Origin: Negativicutes bacterium
GTDB lineage: Bacteria; Bacillota; Negativicutes; SKW292
Direction of reading: 5' to 3'
Assembly: GCA_026416215.1 (NCBI GenBank)
Contig: JAOAFP010000028.1
Location: forward strand, 1-15,045
DNA length: 15,045 bases
A program made the position numbers and the translations under genes. This document shows, one piece after another, positions 6,447 to 13,952 of this stretch. Numbering within the stretch: the first letter of the stretch is position 1; each line of letters opens with the position of its first letter. The notes beneath the pieces were generated by a model. It ran no database searches. It saw only the letters and a list, made by a program, of their open reading frames with translations, and had not been told where the DNA came from.

Positions 6447-7512
6447 CGGACGTCAGAGCCTGGAGCTTATAAATGCCGCACGGCAGGTCATTATTGCCGG
6501 CCACCGCCAGCCTGACGGGGACTGCTGGGGGTCGATGGCTGGCTTGTGCGGACTGCTCGTTCAGAAGGGCAAGCAGGTGCGGATGTTTATGGACGAGCCT
6601 CTGACCGATCAGTACCGGTTTCTGCCCTTTGCCGACCGGGCGGAGAAAACGCCGGAGCGGCCGGTGCAGGCTGATTTGCTGGTGCTGCTGGACATCGATC
6701 TGGCCAACCGCGAGCGGCTGTCGTATGACCCGGCCAAGGTGACTGCACCGGTGCTAAACATCGACCACCATCCCACCAACGGGGCGACGGCCGACTACGT
6801 ATGGCTGGAACCGGAGCGGGCGGCTACCGCCTGCCTGATCGATGAGCTGATCCGGCTTGGACAGGGGAGGCTGACCGGTGAACTGGCAACCTGTCTCTAC
6901 ACTGGTCTGGCCTGCGACACCGGCTTTTTCCGGAACAGAAACACCAGTGCGGAAACCTTTGAACTGGCAGGCAGGCTGGCGGTGGCCGGGGCCGACGTCT
7001 GGGCGGTGTCGGAAAATCTGCAGCGGGTCAGCCAGCAATTCGTCAGGGTAATGTCCGAGGTCCTCCAGACAGTGGAGTACCATTGGCGGGGGCGGGTGGC
7101 ACTGGCAGCGGTACGGGCCGATCAGATCGATATTGAAACGGTTGACACCTCGGAAATTGTCAGTTTTCTTCGTATCATCGACGGGGTGGAAACGGCGGTG
7201 CTGCTCAAGCAGAGCCGGACCGGCAGCATCCGGGTCAGCTTCCGCAGTGGCAGCCGGGACGTCGGAAAACTGGCCCAAAAACTGGGTGGCGGGGGTCACC
7301 GCTATGCCGCCGGCTGCACTTTTCCCGCCGGGGACATCGCAGCTGCCCGCCGGATGGTACTGGCGGGGCTGGCGCGCGAATACGGGGATCAGGAATATGA
7401 CCGGATTATTGAATATAATAAAACCGCCAGGGATGACCAGTCAGGCGGTTTTGTCGAAGCTGAAGCCATTTTTGCCGCGCCGGACCAAGGTTGGGCACGG
7501 GGGAACGCTTGA
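6430..7512 (+). CDS. nrnA: NrnA-type DHH/DHHA1 bifunctional oligoribonuclease/PAP phosphatase
   Basis: NrnA degrades nanoRNAs of two to five nucleotides and dephosphorylates 3'-phosphoadenosine 5'-phosphate, using Mn. DHH motifs are visible: HRQPDGDCWGS (25-35), LLVLLDID (84-90), IDHH (111-114) and CDTGFF (162-167). The DHHA1 nucleotide-binding motif GGGGHRYAAG lies at 286-295. The ATG at 6430 sits only 2 nt after AAGGGGG (6421-6427); GTG at 6436 has better spacing and gives 358 aa. Against about 315-325 aa for the family, this 360-aa protein is long. Residues 323-360 are encoded in a different frame over the start of truB. Up to about residue 322 the protein ends where relatives do, so the tail looks like read-through after loss of an older stop, or an indel in the assembly. 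Confidence 0.9.
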   Translation: MVVRVDGRQSLELINAARQVIIAGHRQPDGDCWGSMAGLCGLLVQKGKQVRMFMDEPLTDQYRFLPFADRAEKTPERPVQADLLVLLDIDLANRERLSYDPAKVTAPVLNIDHHPTNGATADYVWLEPERAATACLIDELIRLGQGRLTGELATCLYTGLACDTGFFRNRNTSAETFELAGRLAVAGADVWAVSENLQRVSQQFVRVMSEVLQTVEYHWRGRVALAAVRADQIDIETVDTSEIVSFLRIIDGVETAVLLKQSRTGSIRVSFRSGSRDVGKLAQKLGGGGHRYAAGCTFPAGDIAAARRMVLAGLAREYGDQEYDRIIEYNKTARDDQSGGFVEAEAIFAAPDQGWARGNA

Positions 7513-8272
7513 TCCCCAGGCCTGTGGTGTGCTGCCGGTATTTGTCGGTGAGGCCACCCGGTTTATAGCCTGTCAGACTGATGAGGACAAGGAGTACCGG
7601 GCGGAGATAATCTGGGGGGTGGCCACCGATACCGGCGACCGCACCGGCCGGGTGGTGGCCCGGACGGCAGCCGTGGTCGACCGGCGGCAGCTGATCGGGG
7701 TGCTGGCCGGGTGCGTCGGTGAAATGACTCAGGTTCCGCCGATGTATTCGGCGGTCCGGCAGGACGGGCAGCGGCTGTACCAGCTAGCCCGCCGGGGAGT
7801 TGAAGTGGAGCGCAGGCCGCGGACGGTTCAGATCAAGGCCCTGTCACTGCTCAGCCAGGATCGGGACCGGGCGGTGGTGGCGGTGACCTGTAGCCGGGGA
7901 ACGTACATCCGCACCTTGTGCGAAGAAGTCGGACGCCGGCTGGGGGTGGCGGCGACGATGGGCTTTCTGGTCCGCACCCGCAGCGGGGTTTTCAGGCTGA
8001 ACGAGGCAGTGCCGCTGCCGGACCTGATGGGAGATGTGGCCGGAAAGTGCCTGCCACTCGACCGGTTGTGGCCTGATTTACCATGTTTCATTCTCAGCGA
8101 GCGGCAGTACCAGCGGCTGAAAAGCGGGCACTGGTTCAGCTGGCGGCGGCCGGAACAACCGGCGGCGGGCGGCTGGTGCAGGGTATATCGTCCCGACCGG
8201 CAGTTTGCCGGACTGGCAGCAGTGGTGACCGACAGTGTGCCGGCGAAAATGGTGGCAGTAAGGATGATGTAG
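7397..8272 (+). CDS. truB: tRNA pseudouridine-55 synthase
   Basis: TruB converts U55 in the T-loop of tRNAs to pseudouridine and also acts as a tRNA chaperone. The 291-aa protein has the KPPGMTS motif (9-15) and the catalytic GHGGTLDPQACGVLPV segment with Asp39. YSAV and QDGQRLYQLAR of the substrate-binding part and the conserved CSRGTYIRTLCEE motif come next. A PUA-like C-terminal domain ends the protein. The ATG at 7397 gives the canonical MTGLLNIIKP N-terminus; an earlier start in the frame would add unrelated residues. The first 116 nt overlap the end of nrnA in another frame. ribF begins 4 nt after the stop. Confidence 0.96.
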   Translation: MTGLLNIIKPPGMTSQAVLSKLKPFLPRRTKVGHGGTLDPQACGVLPVFVGEATRFIACQTDEDKEYRAEIIWGVATDTGDRTGRVVARTAAVVDRRQLIGVLAGCVGEMTQVPPMYSAVRQDGQRLYQLARRGVEVERRPRTVQIKALSLLSQDRDRAVVAVTCSRGTYIRTLCEEVGRRLGVAATMGFLVRTRSGVFRLNEAVPLPDLMGDVAGKCLPLDRLWPDLPCFILSERQYQRLKSGHWFSWRRPEQPAAGGWCRVYRPDRQFAGLAAVVTDSVPAKMVAVRMM

Positions 8273-8276
8273 ATCG

Positions 8277-9212
8277 GTGCTTATCTTTAACAACTGGCCC
8301 ACCCTGGCCGGCCATTTTGCCAATCCGGTCGTGGCGCTGGGAACTTTCGACGGATTGCACATCGGACATCAGGCGGTGATCGGCGAGGCGGTCGGCCGGG
8401 CCCGGCAGTTGGGCGGGCAGACCGTGGTTTTCACCTTTGCCAACCATCCCCTGTCGGCTGTCAATCCAACCCAGTGCCCGCTGCGGGTGGTGGGCGACGG
8501 CGACAAAATGATTCTGCTCAGACGGCTGGCGGTGGATATTGTGCTTAACATTCCGTTCACTGCCGAAATGTATCAGATGGCGGCACCGGCTTTTTGCCGG
8601 GAGCTGCGGCAGTTGCTGGCCCCGGCGGCGGTGGTGGTAGGAGAAAACTTTACCTTTGGCCGCGGTGCTCGCGGCACGCCTTACACCCTGCTGGCCGAAG
8701 GGCTGCCGGTGGTGGTGAGGCCGTCGGTTACGGTTGATGGCAGGGTGGTGAGCAGCACCTTGATTCGCAGGATGATTGCCACCGGTCAGGTGGAACAGGC
8801 GGCAAGAATGCTGGGCCGGCCGCCGGTTTTACGCGGCCGGGTGCAGGCCGGCAACCGTATTGGCCGGACTCTTGGGTTCCCCACCGCTAACCTCGGCTGG
8901 CCGTTTGGCTGTGTAGTGCCGGAAGACGGAGTGTACGCGGCGCTGGCTGCGTTTGATCAGCGGCTGCGGCCGGCAGTGGTCAACATCGGCTGCAATCCAA
9001 CCTTTGCCGGCAGCGGACGGCGGATTGAGGTCCACCTGCCCGGCTGGCAGGGCAACCTGTACGGGCGGGAACTGGCCGTCTGGTTCTGCCGGCGGCTGCG
9101 GCCGGAAATCAGGTTTGCCGATCGCCGGCAGCTGGCTGCCCAGATTAGCGAAGACTGCCGCCAGGCGATTCAGCTGCTGTCTGACGATTGCTGCCGGCAG
9201 TTTTGGCTGTGA
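8277..9212 (+). CDS. ribF: Bifunctional riboflavin kinase/FMN adenylyltransferase
   Basis: RibF phosphorylates riboflavin to FMN and adenylates FMN to FAD. The 311 aa contain both modules. The N-terminal nucleotidyltransferase has GTFDGLHIGH (22-31), VVGENFTFGRG and SSTLIRR (159-165). The C-terminal riboflavin kinase has the GNRIGRTLGFPTANL segment (PTAN at 202-205), EDGVYAA and NIGCNPTF. The start is GTG at 8277, with AAGGAT at 8260-8265 inside the end of truB. There is no room for an FMN riboswitch before it. The end overlaps the next gene as GTGA. Its place before a flavin/quinone-electron-transfer-like pair may be functional. Confidence 0.96.
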   Translation: MLIFNNWPTLAGHFANPVVALGTFDGLHIGHQAVIGEAVGRARQLGGQTVVFTFANHPLSAVNPTQCPLRVVGDGDKMILLRRLAVDIVLNIPFTAEMYQMAAPAFCRELRQLLAPAAVVVGENFTFGRGARGTPYTLLAEGLPVVVRPSVTVDGRVVSSTLIRRMIATGQVEQAARMLGRPPVLRGRVQAGNRIGRTLGFPTANLGWPFGCVVPEDGVYAALAAFDQRLRPAVVNIGCNPTFAGSGRRIEVHLPGWQGNLYGRELAVWFCRRLRPEIRFADRRQLAAQISEDCRQAIQLLSDDCCRQFWL

Positions 9213-9610
9213 ACCGTCCGGCTTTTCCCGGGCGGGGGGAATGGCTGCGCCTGGGCGATCTGATTATTGCCGCCGGGCTGCTGGTGCTGCTCGGTGTAAG
9301 CTGGTGGCGGACCGGTTTCGGCCTGTGGTCGGTGACTGGCAGGCTGATTGAGGTGATGGACGGGTTCGGAACGGTAACTCGCTATTCCCTTGATCACCAG
9401 GCCGAGTACGAGTTTTACGGGCCGGACGGCCAGTACAACCGGGTGACCGTCGCCAGTGGCCGGGTGGCGATTACGGCGGCCAGCTGTCCCGATCAGATCT
9501 GCGTCCATACCCCGGCGGTGAGCCGGGCTGGCCAGTATCTGATCTGCCTGCCCAACCGGCTGCTGATCAGGGTGATCGGCGACGGAGAAGACTGGGACAC
9601 GGTGCTGTGA
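9209..9610 (+). CDS. NusG-domain-II membrane-anchored protein (EetA-like)
   Basis: A 133-aa protein with one N-terminal membrane helix (about 14-33) and an outside-facing domain of the NusG_II (DUF1312) family. The signature is clear: SCPDQICVHT (92-101) and ICLPNRLLI (112-120), with Cys93, Cys98 and Cys113. It is not the transcription factor NusG. Proteins of this family are usually encoded beside a Gx-family membrane protein and flavin-attaching ApbE genes. In Gram-positive extracellular electron transfer loci the pair is called EetA/EetB. I start at GTG 9209, which overlaps the ribF stop as GTGA; a TTG at 9188 is possible but lies within ribF. Assignment to EetA is by domain and neighbour, not by a full alignment. 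Confidence 0.85.
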   Translation: MNRPAFPGRGEWLRLGDLIIAAGLLVLLGVSWWRTGFGLWSVTGRLIEVMDGFGTVTRYSLDHQAEYEFYGPDGQYNRVTVASGRVAITAASCPDQICVHTPAVSRAGQYLICLPNRLLIRVIGDGEDWDTVL

Positions 9611-10125
9611 CGGTGGTCAGTCCCCGCCGGACGGTGGAACTGGGCCTGTGGCTGACCGTGGCCCTGATTCTGCAGGTAGTGGACGGCTGGCTTCCGCTGC
9701 CTCTGCCTGTGCCGGGAGTCAAACTGGGGCTTGCCAATATAGTTACCCAGTATTTGGTCTATCAGCACCGCTATCGGGCGGCGCTGATCATTGTGGTAGC
9801 CCGGGTGGTGACGGCCAGCCTGCTGGCCGGGTTCAGCGGCGGACCGGCGTTCGTTCTGGCAATGGGCGGGGGACTGGGTTGCTGGTTGATCAGTGTTGCA
9901 GTCCGGCGGGCCGGCCGGGACTGGCTGTCCCCGGTTGGCCTGTCGCTGGCGGCGGCCACTGCTCACATTGCTGCTCAGCTATGGTTGTTTGAGCAGCTGT
10001 TCGCCCGGGTGGACACCGGACCACTATGGCCGCTGTACCTTACGGCGGCATTTGTCACCGGCCTGGTGACCGGTACAGCCACGGCACTACTGATTAACGG
10101 GACATTTTTTCAGCGGAGAGTGTGA
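9607..10125 (+). CDS. Gx transporter family membrane protein (HepS-I/EetB-like)
   Basis: A 172-aa hydrophobic protein with about five membrane segments. The family signature PGVKLGLANIVTQ (36-48) and a glycine-rich turn (FSGGPAFVLAMGGGLG, 76-91) place it in the Gx transporter family, long annotated as heptaprenyl diphosphate synthase component I. Its membrane nature argues against a simple prenyl synthase subunit. The fold resembles ECF-type substrate-binding components, and a role in moving or handling flavin or quinone precursors has been suggested for relatives. It starts with GTG at 9607, overlapping the NusG-II gene stop as GTGA, so the two are probably translationally coupled. No polyprenyl synthase, ApbE or NADH dehydrogenase gene is present in this window. 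Confidence 0.85.
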   Translation: MTVVSPRRTVELGLWLTVALILQVVDGWLPLPLPVPGVKLGLANIVTQYLVYQHRYRAALIIVVARVVTASLLAGFSGGPAFVLAMGGGLGCWLISVAVRRAGRDWLSPVGLSLAAATAHIAAQLWLFEQLFARVDTGPLWPLYLTAAFVTGLVTGTATALLINGTFFQRRV

Positions 10126-10127
10126 AC

Positions 10128-11612
10128 ATGCAGAAAAATTTGCGCGAATTGCTGCGTTTGCTGCCACAGGCGGCTGTGACCGGCGACCCCGGGGTCGAAA
10201 TAACCGGCATCGAACAGGACTCGCGGAAAATAAGACCGGGAGGATTGTTCATCTGCCTTCCCGGGCACAATGTGGACGGCAAGCAGTTTGCCCAGGCTGC
10301 GGTGGCCAACGGAGCGGTGGCAGTGTTGGCCGATAGTCCGCTTGAGCTGGCGGCAACCGTGATAACCGTTAACGATGTCCGGGCGGCAATGTCGGCCATT
10401 GTCCCGGCTTTTTACGACTATCCGGGGAAAAAGCTGAAACTGCTGGGAGTGACCGGCACCAACGGCAAAACCACCACCACCTACCTGCTGCAGTCCATCC
10501 TGCAGCGGGCCGGGCGCCGCTGCGGGGTTATCGGCACGATTCAGGCGGTATGCGGCGATGAGATTCTGCCGTTGCGCAATACCACCCCGGACGTGCCGGA
10601 ACTGCAGCAGCTGCTCTATTACATGCAGCAAAAGGGTATGGAATACGTGGCGATGGAGGTGTCGTCGCACGCCCTGGCGATCGGCCGGGTGGCCGGCTGC
10701 GACTTTCCGGTCGGCATATTCACCAATCTGACCCAGGATCATCTCGATTTTCACAAAACCCTGACCGAATACCGCTCGGCCAAGGCCAGGCTGTTTGCCG
10801 GCCTGACCGCGGCGGCCGGGCTGTCGCCCACCGCCGTGTTCAATGTTGATGACCCCAGCAGCGGCAAATTTTCCGTTCCGGCCGGTTGCCGCCGACTGAC
10901 TTACGGTGTCCAGCGCGAGGCTGATTTCAAGGCCGATGATTTTGTCCTGCGACGGGACGGCATGACGTTCACGGTCGAAACCCCGTGGGGCAGGGAGAAA
11001 ATTTCCACCGCTATCACCGGCAAATTCAATATTTACAACATCCTGGCCGCTGCCGCCACAGCCTACGGCCTGGGGATAGGCTGGTCGGTGGTGGCCAAGG
11101 CGGTGGCTGAGTTTACCGGCGTGGCCGGACGGTTCGAGTTGGTGCGGGCCGGACAGAAATTCCCGGTGATCGTCGATTATGCTCACACTCCCGACGGTTT
11201 GCAGAATGTGCTGCATACCGCCCGGGAGCTGGGGCGGGGAAAGCTGATCGTGGTGTTTGGCTGCGGCGGCGATCGCGATCGGGGCAAGCGGCCGCAGATG
11301 GGGGAGATAGCCGCCCGGATTGCCGATGTGGTGGTGATAACCTCCGACAACCCCCGCACCGAAGACCCCCTGGCCATTATTGCCGATGTGCTGTCAGGTG
11401 CGGACAGTGTGGAGGGGCGACGTTTTGAGAAAATTATTGAGCCTGATCGCCGTACAGCCATAAAAAAGGCCGTTCAGATTGCCGCCGCCGACGACGTGGT
11501 GGTTATCGCCGGCAAAGGGCATGAAACCTATCAGATTTTGGCCGACCGGACCATTGATTTCGATGATCGGCTGGTGGCCCAGCAGGTGATTGGCGAGGTG
11601 CTGGGTGATTGA
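10128..11612 (+). CDS. murE: UDP-MurNAc-tripeptide synthetase, meso-DAP type
   Basis: MurE adds the third residue to UDP-MurNAc-L-Ala-D-Glu in the cytoplasm. The 494-aa protein has the N-terminal UDP-binding domain (QDSRKIRPGGLFICLPG), the ATP P-loop GVTGTNGKT (107-115), SSHAL in the central domain and a C-terminal ligase domain. DNPR at 407-410 is the signature of enzymes that add meso-diaminopimelate, not lysine. I choose ATG 10128, 9 nt after GGAG (10115-10118). A GTG at 10122 would overlap the previous stop (GTGA) but has only 3 nt to that site. It is the first of four mur genes; murF overlaps its end by 8 nt. Confidence 0.97.
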   Translation: MQKNLRELLRLLPQAAVTGDPGVEITGIEQDSRKIRPGGLFICLPGHNVDGKQFAQAAVANGAVAVLADSPLELAATVITVNDVRAAMSAIVPAFYDYPGKKLKLLGVTGTNGKTTTTYLLQSILQRAGRRCGVIGTIQAVCGDEILPLRNTTPDVPELQQLLYYMQQKGMEYVAMEVSSHALAIGRVAGCDFPVGIFTNLTQDHLDFHKTLTEYRSAKARLFAGLTAAAGLSPTAVFNVDDPSSGKFSVPAGCRRLTYGVQREADFKADDFVLRRDGMTFTVETPWGREKISTAITGKFNIYNILAAAATAYGLGIGWSVVAKAVAEFTGVAGRFELVRAGQKFPVIVDYAHTPDGLQNVLHTARELGRGKLIVVFGCGGDRDRGKRPQMGEIAARIADVVVITSDNPRTEDPLAIIADVLSGADSVEGRRFEKIIEPDRRTAIKKAVQIAAADDVVVIAGKGHETYQILADRTIDFDDRLVAQQVIGEVLGD

Positions 11613-12990
11613 CTGGAGCGACGGCCAGCTGCGGGAGGCATTGGCCGGAAACCTGCTTTCCTGCCAGATCAGAGACGGTGAGGTCAGGGCCGGCGGGGTC
11701 AGCACAGATTCCCGGACGATTAGCGGTCGGCCGGTATTTGTCGCTCTGTCCGGCGAACGGTTTGACGGCCATAACTTTATCGCCGCGGCTGTGGAGCGTG
11801 GCTGCCCGGCAGTTATAGCCGAACGGGCCGGGGAGGTGCCGGCGGCCGGGGCCAATCTCTACCTGGTGGCCGACAGCCGACGGGCCCTGCAGCAGCTGGC
11901 CGCCTACCGCCGCCGCCACCTGCCCGGCCGGGTGGTGGCAATAACCGGTTCAAACGGCAAGACATCGACCAAGGATATAACGGCCGCTCTGCTGGCCACG
12001 GCCGGCAAAACCGTGAAATCGTCCGGTAACCACAACAACGAAATCGGCCTGCCCCTCACCTTGCTGTCGGCAGAGGCCGATGCCAGGTTCATCGTGGTGG
12101 AAATGGGCATGCGCGGCATCGGGCAAATCGCCCTTCTCGCCGAAATTGCCCGCCCTGACGTGGTGGTGGTCACCAACGTCGGCGAAAACCATCTGGGGCT
12201 GCTGGGCAGTATCGACAACATAGCCGCCGCCAAGGCCGAAATTGTGATAAATGCTCCCCGGGCCACCGTGGTGCTGAATGCCGATGATCAGAGGGTGGCA
12301 GGCATGCGGTGTCTGGCTTGCCCCGGTCAGCCGGTCCTGACCTTCGGGCAGACAAGCGGGGCAGATTTTCAGCTTGTCTCAGCCGGGTGGCAGAATGGCA
12401 GCTGGCAACTGACTGTCAGGTGGCAGGGGCGGAAGAGCCGACTCGCTCTGCCCCTGCTCGGCCGGCACAGCATTGCCAACTGGCAGGCGGCCGCCACTGC
12501 CGCACTGGCCCTGGGGCTGGACTGGCAGCAACTGGCCGAAGGGACGGCCGGCTGTCGGACCGCCGGCATGCGGCTGGAACAGCGGCGGCTGGCCAGCAGC
12601 CGTTACATTCTCGACTGTTATAACGCCAGTCCGGCGTCGATGCGGGCGGCGTTTGCCGCTGTCCGCGACCTGTCCGCCGGCCGGCGGGCGGCCGTACTGG
12701 GCGACATGCTGGAACTGGGGGAGGCGTCGCCCTGTCTGCACCGGGAGGTGGTGACCGAGGCGGCCGGCCTGTTTTCCCCCCTGATCGTGCTGGGTGAGCA
12801 GATGACCCGGGCACTGGCTGAGGCCGCGGTGCCGGGCTGGCGGGCGGCCGATCAGCAGTCAGCTGCCCGGATACTGGCATCCGGGCTGGATGACGGCAGC
12901 CTGGTACTGATTAAGGGATCGCGGGGGATGGCCATGGAGAAGGTGTGGCAATTCCGGTGCCGCCTGGCCGGCAGGGAGGAAAAATGCTGA
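11605..12990 (+). CDS. murF: UDP-MurNAc-tripeptide:D-Ala-D-Ala ligase
   Basis: MurF joins D-Ala-D-Ala to the UDP-MurNAc-tripeptide, completing the cytoplasmic pentapeptide precursor. The 461 aa show the Mur ligase pattern: STDSRTISGRPVFVALSG in the N-terminal domain, the P-loop ITGSNGKTST (113-122), the MurF-typical NHNNEIGLPLTLL and VEMGMRG segments, GENHL, LNADD, and DCYNASPASMRAA in the C-terminal domain. The start is GTG at 11605 with GAGG at 11594-11597. A TTG at 11590 is in frame but lacks that spacing. It overlaps murE by 8 nt and mraY by 7 nt, which suggests coupled translation. Confidence 0.96.
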   Translation: MIDWSDGQLREALAGNLLSCQIRDGEVRAGGVSTDSRTISGRPVFVALSGERFDGHNFIAAAVERGCPAVIAERAGEVPAAGANLYLVADSRRALQQLAAYRRRHLPGRVVAITGSNGKTSTKDITAALLATAGKTVKSSGNHNNEIGLPLTLLSAEADARFIVVEMGMRGIGQIALLAEIARPDVVVVTNVGENHLGLLGSIDNIAAAKAEIVINAPRATVVLNADDQRVAGMRCLACPGQPVLTFGQTSGADFQLVSAGWQNGSWQLTVRWQGRKSRLALPLLGRHSIANWQAAATAALALGLDWQQLAEGTAGCRTAGMRLEQRRLASSRYILDCYNASPASMRAAFAAVRDLSAGRRAAVLGDMLELGEASPCLHREVVTEAAGLFSPLIVLGEQMTRALAEAAVPGWRAADQQSAARILASGLDDGSLVLIKGSRGMAMEKVWQFRCRLAGREEKC

Positions 12991-13952
12991 CCGCCGGTTA
13001 TGCCGGACTGTGCGCGGCAATGCTGGCCGTAGCCCTGACCCCGGCAATCCTGCCGGTGCTGCGCCGGCTGAAATGCGGACAACAGGTAAGAAGCGACGGT
13101 CCGGCCACCCATCTCGGCAAGCAGGGCACCCCGACCATCGGCGGAATAATTTTTCTGCTGGCAGCCGGTCTGGCCACCCTGGCCTTTGCCGGCGGCGACC
13201 GGTGGCTGTGGCCGCTGGCAGTGCTAACCATCGGTCACGCCGGGCTGGGGTTTGCCGATGATTACATCAAGGTTGCTCGCCACCGCTCGCTGGGGTTGCG
13301 GGCCAAGCAGAAGCTGGTCGGGCAGACGATACTGGCATTGTGGTTTGCCTGGCAGATGGTGGCCACCGGCCAGAGCGACGGCCGGATCTGGCTGCCGCTG
13401 GCCGGCGTCAGCTGGGATATGGGCGGCTGGTACTACCCACTGGTGGCATTCATAATCGTCGGCACCAGCAATGCCGTCAACCTCACCGACGGAGTGGACG
13501 GCCTGGCCAGCAGCGTGTCGGCGGTGGTGACCCTAGCTTATGCGGTGATTGGTTACATCTTAAACCAACCGGCGGTAATGATAGCCAGTCTGGCGATGTG
13601 CGGGGGCTTGCTGGGCTTCCTGCCGGCCAATAGCTATCCGGCCAGGGTATTCATGGGCGATACCGGGTCGCTGGCTCTCGGGGCGTTTATCGCCGGACTG
13701 GCGGTGGTCAGCCATACCGAAATGCTGCTGCCGCTGATCGGGATTATCTATCTGGCCGAAGCCCTGTCGGTGATTATTCAGGTTGGCTACTTTCGCTACA
13801 GCGGTGGCCGTAGGGTGTTCCGGATGAGTCCGCTCCATCACCACTTTGAACTGGGGGGCTGGCGGGAGCGGCAAATTGTCGGCCGGTTTTCGGCAATCAC
13901 CGCCGTAGCGGCAATTTTGGCGATAACGATGGTGCACTATGGATCACGATAA
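12984..13952 (+). CDS. mraY: Phospho-MurNAc-pentapeptide transferase (lipid I synthase)
   Basis: MraY moves phospho-MurNAc-pentapeptide onto undecaprenyl phosphate at the inner face of the membrane, making lipid I. The 322-aa protein has about ten membrane segments and all family motifs: SDGPATHLGKQGTPTIGG (37-54), the Asp pair in GFADDYIKV (Asp92-Asp93), NAVNLTDGVDGLA (163-175), GDTGSLALG (225-233) and the SPLHHHFELGGW loop (His285-287). The ATG at 12984 follows AGGGAGG at 12973-12979; an in-frame upstream start at 12945 lies inside murF and before the ribosome site. It overlaps murF by 7 nt and murD by 14 nt. Confidence 0.97.
   Translation: MLTAGYAGLCAAMLAVALTPAILPVLRRLKCGQQVRSDGPATHLGKQGTPTIGGIIFLLAAGLATLAFAGGDRWLWPLAVLTIGHAGLGFADDYIKVARHRSLGLRAKQKLVGQTILALWFAWQMVATGQSDGRIWLPLAGVSWDMGGWYYPLVAFIIVGTSNAVNLTDGVDGLASSVSAVVTLAYAVIGYILNQPAVMIASLAMCGGLLGFLPANSYPARVFMGDTGSLALGAFIAGLAVVSHTEMLLPLIGIIYLAEALSVIIQVGYFRYSGGRRVFRMSPLHHHFELGGWRERQIVGRFSAITAVAAILAITMVHYGSR

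Noticed and set aside
7493..7540. TruB motif GHGG in place of the textbook GHTG
   Set aside because: The catalytic Asp39 and surrounding TLDP are intact, and Gly at this position occurs in other TruB proteins as far as I recall, so it is not a sign of inactivation.
8273..8276. Possible FMN riboswitch before ribF
   Set aside because: Only 4 nt separate truB and ribF; there is no space for the aptamer, and no aptamer-like conserved sequence was seen in the end of truB.
10110..11216. Minus-strand open frame of 368 codons
   Set aside because: It is exactly antisense to murE, has no recognisable domain and is rich in His, Gly and Gln, as expected from GC-rich codons read backwards.
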